Assembly (NCBI GenBank): GCA_946699065.1
Contig: CAMPDV010000013.1
Coordinates: 1,488,001 to 1,552,000, forward strand
Direction: 5' to 3'
Origin: Loxodes magnus
Taxonomy: Eukaryota; Ciliophora; Karyorelictea; Loxodida; Loxodidae
Length of the DNA stretch: 64,000 nt
Below are positions 37,288 to 48,909 of this stretch, piece by piece. The notes beneath the pieces are model-generated. The model searched no databases. It saw only the letters and a list, made by a program, of their open reading frames with translations, and was not told the DNA's origin. The stretch's first letter is position 1. Every line of letters starts with the position of its first letter. The translations under genes and the position numbers were made by a program.

Positions 37288-38778
37288 ATGAGCTTCTTTA
37301 AAAATTGCTGTGATGCTATTTTAAATGGTAGTAGTTCAAAGTCCGGAGAAAGAAATCCTCCTACAGCAAAAGAAGTAGATTGACTATTTTTGTTCATAGG
37401 AGTAGGAATTTGATACAAAAAGATCTGCATATTCTTTAGACGTGCTAATTTTGGTGAGATTTGTGATTATGAGGTCATAAACTGTGATATAAACCATTGA
37501 CTTGAATATGTGATATATACTCCATTCGTTTGATTAGCTATTCGATAGATAATAAAGATTACATTTAGAAAAGATTATAATGAGACATAAGAATAAGAAA
37601 AGCTTAGGAAAAAAAGAAAATTTAGAGCTTTGTTCATAAATATTCTCTATTTTTTTTCTCTCGGTGTGCATGGTTCAGGTAATAATTTAGAACTCTATGC
37701 TTCTAGACATGGCCTAAATTAAGGTCCCCTCTACTAGCAAGTTTATTTCTTTGATGAGCATTTAAGTCATTTTATGATTTTTACAATATTTACATTATTA
37801 ATATGCTGACTAACTTTATACGATAAAATAGGAAGGAAGCCTAATCTTAAATTTTCCCTTTTTTTAGCATCATCAACAGGAGTTACTTATGCATTTGGTA
37901 TAGTTGAGGGTTCTTCTTGATATTTTTTATTCATAACTCCCCCTGCTTACTTTATAACAAGCACTATAAAACAAAAAAGAAACAAAATGAAATTCCAAAC
38001 AGCTTGGAACGAATATATGTATCGCTTTTCTTTTATCTAAGTATTTGTCATCCCTATTACTACATTAGTCAACTATATAAATTCTGGCTGCAAATTTACT
38101 CAACCATCAGATATGACTCCATCATAAAAGCACTAGATATGGATAATTTAAGTTGTGCTGATCATCCTTTATATTGCTATATTTTATGCCTTCAACAAAT
38201 GCATTCAAAAAGGAAGCGAAAATCTTAGAGAAAATGAGGTAGTGATAGAATTATCTTCATAAAATACTGAATAAAATGCTAATAATTTTGAAGCTTTGAT
38301 AAATTCCGAATAAAGTGACTAGCAATTAATTAGGTAATGAACTAATCTTACTCTGTAAATTCTTATATAATGCTCGCAAAACTAAAATGAACAAAGCATT
38401 ACAGAAATTTAGAAAAAGGAACTTGAAGAATTTCTAAATCAACTGAAATCTGAATCTTTTAGATAGAAAAAATTAAGTTTAATCTCAGAATTTTTTGGAT
38501 TTAAGCTACCAGAATCTTTATAAAAATTTGCGCAAGAAGTTGAAAAGAAGTAATAAGCTTAAAAAAATAAATAAACTATATTTAAACAATTATAAACTTA
38601 TTTATATAAACTCAAATTGAGATTTATTAGGCTATAAGCTTACAAGTTTATCTATAATAAGTTAATAATTAAATTAATTAAAAAATATTATGCTATTCTA
38701 TCTAAAAATAAGTAGGTCTATTTAACTTCTAAGTATTATTTATAAAAAATAAATAAGTTAAGAAATATAACTCATTGA
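37288..38778 (+). CDS. Multipass membrane protein with HxxxN and DEHLSH signature (family copy 4)
   Basis: Starts MSFFKNCCDAILNG. All family blocks are present: CDINHW with TGA (37498), GVHGSGNNLELYAS, FFDEHLSHF, LYDKIGRKPNLKFS, IVEGSSW with TGA at 37918, and MKFQTAWNEYMYRFSF. The tail is longer than in the palindrome copies, and the first in-frame TGA after the conserved region is at 38776-38778 (496 aa). Tandem copy 2 has a TGA 19 codons earlier, so part of this tail may be read-through sequence. It lies upstream of the 154-aa gene on the same strand. Confidence 0.7.
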
Positions 38779-39211
38779 ATGATTTAATTAAACCATAAGA
38801 ATATTTTAAACTATTCTTTTTAATAAATTAATTTAAATCTTAATATCTAATTATTTGAACTTTTTATCTTAATTCTCTATTATTATTATCTACTCAAAGT
38901 ATATAATTTTTGCGTTTCCTGAATTTTAACAAGTCAAAATTAACTTTTTTTCCTAAATATCTCACTTATCTTGCATCTTGCTGAGATAATTATTCAGATT
39001 TTTTGTTTTTATCAAGTCCTCTAAATTCTTTTTAAGCACTTAGATTCTCTTACCTTTTAAGCCTTTTGAAATTTAACAAAATTTATTAGATACTTGGCAG
39101 TATTCTAATATCAGCATTTCTTTATTTTTTATTTCTTGCAAAGAGGCTCTTTTAATAAGGATTTTTCTCAGTCTAGCTAAAATTAGCAAACTATTTTTAA
39201 GGAACTATAAA

Positions 39212-39676
39212 ATGAAAGAAGAAAATTATAAACTTTAAAGATAGAAACAAGAGCTTGAAGAAAAATTTAAAAGATTGATTTATAAAAATAAGAATTAAAG
39301 ACTTACAATAGATATTCCGCAAATGTGGGAATTGAGTAATTAGAAACAAAGTTCATTTAATTCACAGAGTTGACAGAAAGCTTATTCTTTAAAATACGTC
39401 TATGAATAACTCTATGGATGTAGAACCTAAAGATTAGCCGGAAAAAATTATTTATATAGAAAAATAAAGTAATTATTATACTGCAGAAGAATTTGCCTCA
39501 ATGTTGATATTTTAAACTAAAATAAAAATAAGAAAACTTAAAATGTGGCAATCATACAGTAATCTATATTGCGTTCCAAATGGGACATTATACAGAAAAA
39601 AATGTAAAGAGAGAGAAATTTATAGAAACATAGCATTATCACAACAAAGAAGAAACGAACAAATGCTAGATAGTGA
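39212..39676 (+). CDS. 154-aa basic small protein, tandem copy 1
   Basis: Runs from ATG (MKEENYKLQRQKQELEEKF) to TGA 39674-39676, the same length as in tandem copy 2. Differences between copies include three synonymous changes only under the ciliate code: TCA/TCG Ser, CAG/TAG Gln (39365 vs 53951) and TGG/TGA Trp (39326 vs 53912). The first indel between copies falls after the stop. The N-terminal third is coiled-coil-like and the rest is Lys/Arg/Gln-rich. A competing frame (MNNSMDVEPKDQPEK..) is open but accumulates an indel. Function unknown. Confidence 0.5.
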
Positions 39677-40429
39677 ATTTGACTAGAACCAAGATTGCAA
39701 TTATAAAAAAAGTTAAATCAACACAAAAATATACGTTTCAGGAAAGCAATCCAAACGAAAACTGGAAATTAAAGAATTATAAATACAATTTAATTTTAAT
39801 ACAGTGATAACCTATTAAATTTGGAATCACTATAATTCATTATTATTATTATAAAACGTAATATAGAATTAACTCAATATTAGTTAAATAGAGATTTAAA
39901 CAAATAAAATATTAAAAGTTTAAATAAAAAAAGATTAATTTATCATAATATTTAATGAAATCGAACAAGTTGAGAAACATAAAAAATTAATTTCAATTAT
40001 TTTTATGTTTTAATAAATTAAATCAAAAATTATTTTTCATTTTTTAAAATTTAATAAATTAGAAAAATAATAAAAATAGTATGAAAATTAATTAAAAAAA
40101 GATAATAAAATGAAGAAAAGTGTTAAAATTATTTTAATTGGATTTTAGAAAACCTAACTTTTTTTAAAAATAATTATTTTCATAAAAGTAAAAATTATTA
40201 AGTAACAGATAATAAAAAAATTAAGCTTTTAAAATGAAAAAAAATTGTCTTAGTTTTAAGAAAATAAAAGCTATGGAAAAAGTGTAAATTTTAGTTATTT
40301 AGAGAATAAAAAAAGGTCATATGAAATTATAAAAGAGGAATATTTAAAAGAAAAAATTTTAAAAGAAGAAGATCAAAAAAATAATTTTAAAAAATTTAAA
40401 TAAATGGTATAATTTTATTTTATTATATA
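39677..40429. other. AT-rich intergenic DNA
   Basis: Poly-A and poly-T runs dominate. No gene or motif recognised. Confidence 0.35.
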
Positions 40430-40925
40430 AAAACCGCCATAGTTGTTCGAAGGTGAACAACAAGGTCATCTTCATCAGAGGTTGGGGAAGTTAAGTACTC
40501 ATAATCGACTTTATGTCTTCCTCTGCTTTGGTTTGGCCTCGAGACATAAGATTCTTAGACCTTCGACACTGGCTTGGCTTAATTTATTTTTAATTCTGGA
40601 ACGAAAAAGGAATAATATTGCGAGCTTCATCAGAGGCGGAGAATTTAAATACCCATAATTGACACTTGTCGTCCTCTACTTTGGTGATGCAATGAGACAC
40701 AATCCTACCATGTCCTTGGACCTCCAACAAGTAGATAAGATTACGAGTATTCTAAAATTATATCAGTATTGAACATTTTTATCAGTACTGAATAATTATA
40801 CCAGTATTGAACAAGGTTTATCAGTATCTGATAATTTTATCAGTAACAAACATTCTTGTCAGTATGAAACATTTATTTTTTAAAGAGCTGCGCACCAATG
40901 AGAGTGCTACGCGCTCTATAATCAA
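40430..40925 (-). mobile_element. ~500-bp repeat element with iterons and terminal hairpin (inverted copy)
   Basis: Reverse-complement copy of the insertion at 31004-31512. It starts at an ACCGCC boundary, contains the duplicated ATTATGGGTACTTA-type block, the TACTGATA iterons (about 40740-40875) and the terminal hairpin at 40882-40920. It is present in both tandem copies, so it is older than the insertion at 31 kb. Confidence 0.65.
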
Positions 40926-40965
40926 ATTTATTTATTTATATATAATCATTTTTTTAATGAATATC

Positions 40966-41391
40966 ATGCTATAATTAGCCAAGTAAATCTGATGCAGTGT
41001 AGAATGCATTACAAGTACTCTTGCAATAGATGCTACCTCAAATAAGTAAAGACATGCCTTTGTGTGATAAGCCTTACTTATTGAGGGCTCTCTTTATCGA
41101 TACGAGAATCTGACTAGGAAGCACTGAAATCCAGGTTTCAGAGTTATCCTATCTCTACATGTCGTTAATCTAATTGGAAGATTAAAACCTAAAACATTAC
41201 TGAGATCAGAAATAGCTATTTATTTAAAAATTTTAGCTCGACTGTGTTATTCGACACAAGAATCGGATTATTCTCTAACCTCTCCTAACTCCTACCTATG
41301 GATTAACTCACGAGAAATTGAGAAAGAAGGCAATCAATTTTCATTCTAAATACGGAGAAAAGAAGAAAAAATGAAGCAAGAAATTAGGTGA
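40966..41391 (+). CDS. 141-aa ORF related to the hairpin-element ORF at 28 kb
   Basis: Runs from ATG 40966 to TGA 41389-41391 and is richer in GC than its surroundings. It contains CSVECITSTLAIDATSNK and EGSLYRYENLTRKHW, colinear with the 27890-28225 ORF, then RLCYSTQESDYSLTSPNSYLW. In tandem copy 2 the start codon is CTG, a base has been gained downstream and the frame is broken. No family recognised. Confidence 0.4.
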
Positions 41392-41695
41392 AGATAGAAC
41401 ATTACTAGATTTTTATTAAGAATATAATTTGGTTTCTTTTATTTATTTGGTGAACTCAATAAAGGTGGAGTCATGTTAATTAATTTAATTTGTTTATATC
41501 GTAATATTAAAAAATTAATTAAGCAAAATAAATAATTTAACTAAGTTGATTTAAAGAAAAATTAAAAATTGAAGAGTAGAAAAAAGAAATAAAGTAAAAA
41601 TAATTAAAAATTATGAGCATTAATAGGATATAAATGATATAAATAATAGTAAATTAAAAAATTATTTTTCATTATAAGTTAATAAATAATAAAAA

Positions 41696-41880
41696 ATGGT
41701 TGGCTTCGAGAAGGGATTTTTATCATTTCCTCAGAGTGGGAGATAAATCCAGAAGCATTTCTCTTATACGTCTCTTCAAACTAAAGCTCCTCTTAATAAA
41801 ATGGAAGAAAATAAGAAAAATATAAACTTCTAAAAATTAGTATAAAGGAGGTGCTCTTTCTTCAAAGATAAGTTGGACTG
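41696..41880 (+). pseudogene. N-terminal fragment of a zinc-knuckle element (copy G)
   Basis: Starts MVGFEKGFLSFPQSGRQ, matching the start of elements B (MEGFERGFYTTS) and C, but loses similarity within about 60 codons. It is a 3'-truncated fragment. Tandem copy 2 has it at 56275. Confidence 0.5.
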
Positions 41881-42197
41881 AGAAAAATTAAATTAAAACA
41901 TTTAAGTAATTTGGCTAAAATATTTATCAATTTGATCCAGTTTTTATCCCATAAATATTGAATATTATTGGTTGTCTTCTCTAATGATGGAAATATATGG
42001 TTTAGCTCTTCGTTTAATTTCTCTAGTATCTTATTTTTCAAATTTTAATCTTTATTATTTTGATTCTTATTGTAGATTTGATATTCTTTAATGCACTGAT
42101 TATTCAAAAAGTTTTTGAGATTAATGTCATTTATCTTAATAAGATAAATATTCAATTAAATTATATTATATTATTGTTCTTCTTTTTTAGGATTCAT
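41862..42197 (-). CDS. 111-aa coiled-coil ORF
   Basis: Minus strand, ATG 42197 (MNPKKEEQQYNI) to TGA 41862-41864. It contains a heptad-like stretch NKILEKLNEELNHIF and LWDKNWIKLINILAKLL. Tandem copy 2 has a 1-nt deletion that breaks the frame. It could be a fragment of a gag-like coiled coil or spurious. Confidence 0.3.
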
Positions 42198-42239
42198 TAA
42201 TGGAGATCTGTTATTTTTGGGTGTCATTTTATTTTGACT

Positions 42240-43110
42240 ATTTTTTAATAAAAATCAAATTCAAAATTGTTAAATAAAATAAAAAAGTTTTAAATAAATT
42301 AAAATTATAGGAAATGTAATTTGAAATAATGAATAAATAAAATAAATCAGCAAAGATATGTTTTATTATAAAACTACATTTTTCTAAAGGAACAAAAATA
42401 AAGTAAATGCATGGAAAAGAATAAAACATTAAAGTCAATATAACTGTATTCTAAACTTGAAATGCCTTAAGTTAAAATACTTTCTTAAATAAACAATAAT
42501 TACTAGGATTAGGAATTATATAACTACTTAGATTGGATTAATCATTTTTTATGCTTCTATAATAAGTGAGAGCGCTTAAATACATTTCTGCTTTTTTAAT
42601 TTCCAACTTTTTTAACTTTCATTAATACCATTATGATTATTATGATTATTATCATTTTTGTAGTTCTTTAGCAAGTATTAAGTATTGACTAGATTTAATT
42701 TCTAGTTAGCACTAATAAGTAATAGGGAGCAACATTTGTTAGAGACTAAAAAATATATTTTTATAAAATCATAATATTCTTTGAACAATAGTATCCTTGT
42801 ATTTTACTATGTCCATTTATAATTACGTGGACAATCCCATCTAAATAGTGAAATTTTTATATTTAAATAATTTTATCTGAAAATAATAAATATTATCATT
42901 ATAAAAAATTTTAATAAAATAGTTAATTTTAAACTTAAATTCTTGTGAATATGTACTTTAAAGCATAAACAAATAACTAATGAAAAAGATATATCAAAAA
43001 ATATATAAAATTATTATTATATTAAATTTAAAACTTTGGAAAGAAACTAAAAAAACATATTTCAATTAAAAAAAAAGTTGATATGCTTTAAATATAAATA
43101 TATAAATGGT
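42240..43110. other. AT-rich DNA, no gene recognised
   Basis: Contains a short repeated ATTATGATTATTATCATT-type run near 42630 and nothing else notable. Confidence 0.35.
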
Positions 43111-43120
43111 CAAATGAGAT

Positions 43121-43411
43121 TATAGAGCGCATAACATCTAAATGATGCGCAGCTCTTTAATAAAGATTTTTAAAGTTAAAAAATTCCTTGTTGAAGTCTT
43201 CCACAGTGCTAGCATTCCATTGTGATTTCTGTCTTCTATAGAGCCGCGATCGGAATGCTTCCCTAAGAGACCTTAGTATCTGGCATATTTCGTCATTAAT
43301 GTTAATTGATGCCTCTTCGATCTTGTCGTCTCTTCTCTTGACTGGTTCTTCACCTATGGGGTACATCCTGGTACCAGAGTTTAAGTCAGTTTCACTTGGA
43401 GGATTGTTCAT
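43121..43411 (-). CDS. Small-ORF protein of the hairpin element, copy in tandem unit 1
   Basis: Minus strand from 43411, MNNPPSETDLNSGTRMYP, then EICQILRSLREAFRSRLYRR and WNASTVEDFNKEFFNFK; 84 codons before the first TAA. Because TAA is sense here, the frame may continue into the hairpin module at 43121-43158 (QRAAHHLDVMRSII). Related copies at 28784, 57735 and 61260-61530. The charged helical character and the Arg-rich stretch hint at nucleic-acid binding, without a family match. Confidence 0.5.
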
Positions 43412-45092
43412 AAATATAGAATTTTTTCTTATTAGTAGCTTATGAAGAAGGCTTTTCCTTTAAAATAAACATATATAACATATAAAAATATATTAAAAAA
43501 ATAAGTTAATTAAATTAAAAATAAAGCATAATCTTTATTATTCAAATTATATATAGTATAGAATTAATTCAAAGTTTAAATTAATATTATTAAACTTAAT
43601 TAAATAGTTTTACTGATTAAATAATCATTATTTAGTTTTTTATTATAAAATATAGATTATTTAATTATTTTATATCTAATCTTATAATTATTCTTCTTCT
43701 TTATTGTTTAATAATAAAAGTGTCTTTTATTAAAAAAACCTAATTTTAAATTAATAAATTTTCAATATTCCAAAGACATGGAAATTAAGAAAATTAGCAA
43801 ATATTTTTTAATTATTAATAGCAACATTTTTAAGAAAATTATTGAATTGAAAAAATTGTCTGAAAATGAGATAATGCAATATTAATTATTTTTAAAAGAC
43901 TGCTAAATCTAGTTAAATGCTAAAAATGATTAAATAAAATGTGTAATTATCAATATAATTTTATATCTATTTATTTAGAAAATATAGTTTATTTATCTTA
44001 TTTCAAATTAAAAATTTAATACATTAGCATCTTTTTTAAGTTAAATATCTAATTCATTTATCATGCTTTTTAACTAAAGACATTTGCTCATAATTTATTA
44101 TCTCTAAAAAATATGCAATTTATTTATACCTTTCCTTTTGATTGCATAAAATACATCAGTAAACAAAATATCATAACTTATCTTACTTATAAAAATTAGA
44201 TTATAAATAATATCATTTGAGAATTTTCTCAACTACTACATAAAATTAAATTAAATATATTTCAATAAATCTAAAATCATTTTACTACTAAAATTAATAG
44301 TTATAGAATAGTATTTTTAAACTATTAAAGTAATATTATTTAATTAAATATAATAAATAAATGTAATTATATTCCACTTAGTCTTTGTATGACGCTTTAT
44401 AAAAAAGCGAATATATATTGCTGTTATGTAAATAGTGTCAAGGAAAATTAAATTATCAATTTTCTACTTCCTTTATAAGCAATCGAACTTAATACATTTG
44501 AATCATTTAAATTTCTAATAGAATGATTTATTTATCTATTATCTTTAGTAAGATATTATATTTAAAGTTAATAATAATTAAATGATATTTATATGCTAAA
44601 AATATGATTTTTATAATTATAGATATACTTATGTTTTTCATTTTTAACTAAACTAAATATCTTAATATTCACAGATTATATTTTTTATTTAAAAAGGATA
44701 ATGAAACTAAGTTGATTATCATTTATTTAAAAAATTAATAAAGCTTAATTTTTAGAAACAAATAGACATCTATCAGCGCTTTATTTAAAATAATTTATAC
44801 ATTAAAATGTAAAAATAGTATTATAATATAAATAATTATCTTAATAAAAGCAGACAGTATTAGAATTAAAAAATATCGATAGAATTATTAGCTTAATACT
44901 AATTATTAAGAATAAATTTAAAATTTATCTATTATACTTGCTTTAAAAATTTAATTAGTCTAATTTTAAATTTATTCCTTTCATTTAAATTATTATCTTA
45001 GGCTAATTTAATTTATAACGTTAAATAAATAAATTTATTTAAAATTTTGCTGCATTTTATATATTTAAACTTAGATTTATCTTTTTCTAAAA

Positions 45093-46076
45093 ATGGATGA
45101 GGATATTATTACCGTAGTAACTGTGACAATTATCACCGTCGTAATAATTTAATTTCTGAGCATAATCTGCAGTATTTTAGTTATCATATTTTGATTTTCT
45201 TTCAAAAATGCTAGAAATGATAATTTTTCATTAGTTTTATGATCTAATTTGTTTCACTTAATTAGAAATTTACTTTGATGGCTTGCATTTTTTTTGGTGT
45301 TTGAAAATTTTTTATTGGGTTTTCGAATTTTTTTTTGATTTTCGATTTATTTTCTTCTTGTTGAATTAAAATTAAATGCGTTGATTTCCTATAAAATCTG
45401 AAATAATTTTATAAAACTTTAAAACCCTGAAAGCTTAAAGACTTTAATCGTTAAATCATTTAAATAGGGACTTGTTTTCCTAGTTTTCGCAATTATTTTT
45501 GAAATTTAAACAATAGCTTTGTAAAATTCAGATAAAAGAATAGTAAAAGAGATGCTAATTTTTTTAGGAGTGTTTTTATGATTTCCTATTTTTTTAATTT
45601 CTATTTGAATTATGTATTTTTGGATAAAAATAAAGAAATTAAAGTTTGAAACTTTGATAAACATTTCCTTTTATATGTATGAAACAATTAATTTTTATAA
45701 ATAAAGATAGCATACAATGTTTTTATATGTTTCAATTGCGATAGCAGTCTCATTTTTATATTTTAAGTATCTATATAGAATAGAAATTTAAAATAATTTT
45801 AAAATAACTCCATATGATTTATTAATTATTATAGTTTTTTATTCTTTGTCTAATTTGCAAAATTGTATTTCATCGATAATTTTTTTTTGAAAGGAGGATA
45901 TAAAAAATGAAATTTTGAAGTGCTTCACTTGGTAAAAAACAAAAAAGCCTGAGATAAAATAAGAAGACGAAAATTCTATTACTTAAGAATATTTTGAAGA
46001 TCCAATATCTGATTATTTTGAATCTCGTTTAACTTCTAATTATGGAATTGAAATAGTTAGAACTGGATTTAACTGA
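45093..46076 (+). CDS. 327-aa multipass membrane protein (copy 2 of 3)
   Basis: Same start (MDEDIITVVTVT) and TGA at 46074-46076 as the 29915 copy, identical length. Around residues 73-88 several substitutions cluster, yet the reading frame is kept. It ends YGIEIVRTGFN. Many Trp residues are TGA. No family recognised. Confidence 0.75.
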
Positions 46077-46623
46077 TTTTCTTATATTTGAAAACAAATT
46101 TTTTCATTTCATTAAAGTTAAAAAATAAACTTTCAATACAATATTAATGAAAATAGCAATCATTATTGTTATCCTATCTATATAATATTTAAATTTCTTC
46201 TTATGAAATTAATTTTTTAAAGTTGCAATTGTTATATTTAAATGTTTTAAAAGAAATTTAACTTTAAATGAGATTTAAATAAGATTGCTTTTAAAATAAA
46301 TATTGCTGCTTAATAAAAGTTTTTACATTTCTACTTAAATAATATTTTCATAATTACTCTATCATTCTAATAAAAATATTATTCTCATCTATCTTCCTTT
46401 TCTTCTATTTCTATAAAGGAAATAAAATTTTTTCTGATGATTAAACTTTATAAAAAAGAGAAAGAAAGTAAAAATTTTTAGATTAAATTTGCTAATTCTA
46501 GCAAGATATAAAAAAATGTTTTTAGCTTTAAAAAATTAAAATTGCTATTACAAAGAATGAATAGTTTACTAGCTAGATTTATGTTATAATGTTGGTTTAA
46601 TTTTCTCATTAAATAAATAAGAT

Positions 46624-46661
46624 TATAGAGTGCGTAGCACCTCAATGGCTTGTAGCTCTTT
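46624..46661 (+). repeat. Terminal hairpin module T7
   Basis: Tandem-copy equivalent of the module at 31964. Confidence 0.6.
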
Positions 46662-46954
46662 AATAAAGATTTTAAAAATTTAAAAATGAATTGTAACTTT
46701 GATCTCTATTTTAAATAAAAAAGTTAAAATAAAATTAAGCTAATTTAATTTCTTTTGTTCTAAACTATCAAATTAATTAATTGAAATTTTGATTGAAATG
46801 TCTTAAAATAACTTTATAATTACTATTAGATTAATATTTTTAATTTATTTTATAAATAAGATAAAGAAAAAACTGCTATTTATTCAAAATGAAGGATTCA
46901 TCTTTCTAAATCTTTTCTTAAAGCAACCAAGTTAAAATTATATTAATTTAAAAA

Positions 46955-47851
46955 ATGGAAGAATTCGAAAGAGGTTTCTACACCGCCTCCAAAAAGTTGG
47001 AGAGGAAACCTTAATCCAATCTTGGATAGTTTTCTTACCTTTAACCCTAACCTTTTTCTTAATTCTAACAACCGGAGGAGGAACAGAAACAAGCTCAGAA
47101 GACAACACATGAGATAACTCAAACCTCAGATGAGAAGCCCAGAAAGCAGATGAAATCTGCTCTGCACCAGGAGGTCTCAAAGTTCAATCCTTCTGGCCAG
47201 ATGAGCATGTAGCTCATCAAAGTGGTACTAAACCTCCAGGAAGAGGTTAGGAAACTGAGAAAGGACAATGAGAAACTGATGGAAAAACTCAACCTAGCGG
47301 AAGGAATAGAATCCAGATTTATGTCCTAAGAAAGAGAACTAAGCGCTTTCTGAAACATATCTTAAGACCAGAGTAGCTAATCCTAAAATTAGCTTCAGAA
47401 ACAATCTGATCTGAGCATTAGACTGGAAATACTAGAAAATAAATTAGATGAACAAAGCGGAGATCCAATGATGATTGAAGAGACCAATAGGAAGTCTAAG
47501 GTTAAACTCCAAAAAGTAGTGAAGAAATGTTACTACTGCAATTCGATAGAATACTTATGAAGACGCTGCAAGGAATTCCAAAATTTCAAGACGTAGTACT
47601 GGAATAAATAAAGAACCATACAAGCACAGTAGAGGAAGAAAAAACAAATGTAGTAGAGATAAGTAAGAGAAAGATTATACTTAAATGAATAAGGATACAT
47701 TTACAAGAGAAAATTTAATTAGAAATAAGGCTAGATCCGTAAATGACAAGAGTAATGGGAGGAGAGAGGAGTAGAGACATCTAAAACTTTATTTTTAACA
47801 CTGGAGCAATCTGGTGTCCAGCATGAAGAGGTGAAAATCCTCGAAAATTGT
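46955..47851 (+). CDS. Coiled-coil zinc-knuckle protein, element B copy 2
   Basis: Starts MEEFERGFYTASKK and keeps the knuckle CYYCNSIEYLWRRC, in which the His ligand is Tyr (TAC where copy 1 has CAC). The coiled coil and tail are as in copy 1. Loss of a ligand suggests it is drifting. Confidence 0.6.
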
Positions 47852-47961
47852 TAAACTTAATTTATCCTATTATTATTAAAATTATATTAAAAGTTTAAAT
47901 AAATTTATATATATTAGATCATATGTGATTTCTTTTAGCTTGCTTATAAAATATAATAAAA

Positions 47962-48900
47962 ATGTTGAAAGTTTCAATTCAGGCTTCTATACCACCTCTT
48001 CCTGGGCCAAAAAGGAAAGGAGGAAGCAAGAAACCAAGTCTTAATAATCTTAGCAATCTTCTCTATACAACTTTAACCAACACTGAACTAACAACTTGGA
48101 ATCTAACAAAACGAATGAAAGCCAACCTTTAAGAATATAAACATGGAAAATCCAACCTCAAGCGAGAAACCGAGGAAACAGATGAAGTCTGTTCTCCATT
48201 AGGAGGTATCAGAGTTCAACCCTTCTGGCCAGATGAGCATGTAGCTCATCAAAGTGGTACTAAACCTCCAGGAAGATATCAAGAGATTGAAGAAGGACAA
48301 TGATATGCTGATGGAAAAGCTAGACCTAGCAGAAGGAATTGACTCAAGACTTATGTCCTAGGAAAGAGATCTTAATGCTTTTTGGAATATCTCACAAAGT
48401 CAGACTAACGAATCCTAAAATTAACTTTAGAAACAGACTGAACTGATAACAGGCTCGGAAATGTAGAAGAGAAGATGTAAACTTTTAAGAAAGAGTAAAG
48501 CGAAACTGGAGCTATACAAATGGAATTCGAAGCCTAGAAAGAGCAAATAAATCAAGGAAAATAATTCAAAATAAAAAAGAAATGTTTTTGCTGTGGAAGC
48601 GTATGACATTTTTATCGGAAGTGTTAGAAATTCTAATAGAAATAAAGAAACTATTGGATAAAAGAACAAAAAAAGAAGAAAAAAGAAGAAGCAAGAGTGA
48701 AAAAAATGTATTAAAACCGGATGGTTCAATATACAAGATCAATATGGAACCATATCAAGTAAAAGGAAGGAAAACCTGGAGAAACCCGAGTTCCAAATCT
48801 CGCTAAATTGGAAGTTCCAAACATTTATATTTAGTAGCAGGGAGCATGAACTGTTGTTTTCCTGATGGGGTTGGAAATCTCTAAAGTGGAAAACTCAAAA
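47962..48900 (+). pseudogene. Zinc-knuckle element C, tandem copy 2
   Basis: A G is missing right after the start codon (ATGTTGAAAG against ATGGTTGAAAG), which shifts the N-terminus. The knuckle CFCCGSVWHFYRKC is intact here. A further 1-nt loss near 48715 shifts the tail. Copies 1 and 2 have therefore broken in different places. Confidence 0.6.
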
Positions 48901-48909
48901 TTAATATTA

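Larger units (their letters stand above)
29098..44323. repeat. Tandem repeat unit, copy 1
   Basis: A unit of about 14.6 kb is repeated nearly base for base at 44324-58902, and its first ~2.35 kb again at 58903-61255. The start is the AAAGTAATATTATTTAATTA junction. Copy 1 is longer because of an insertion of about 510 bp (31004-31512), about 46 bp extra near 29430-29480 and about 70 bp extra near 38950-39020. Confidence 0.92.

Noticed and set aside
37917..38228. 103-aa plus-strand ORF (and twin at 52573-52884)
   Set aside because: It is a shifted frame inside the membrane-protein gene; the conserved family blocks are read in the other frame with TAA/TGA as sense codons.
39190..39900. Second frame of the 154-aa gene (MNNSMDVEPKDQPEK...)
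   Set aside because: Copy-to-copy changes are more often synonymous in the first frame, and a 1-nt indel between copies breaks the second frame while falling after the TGA of the first.
40740..40875. TACTGATA repeats as a CRISPR array
   Set aside because: The repeats are short, irregular and in a eukaryotic AT-rich context, with no unique spacers of constant length.
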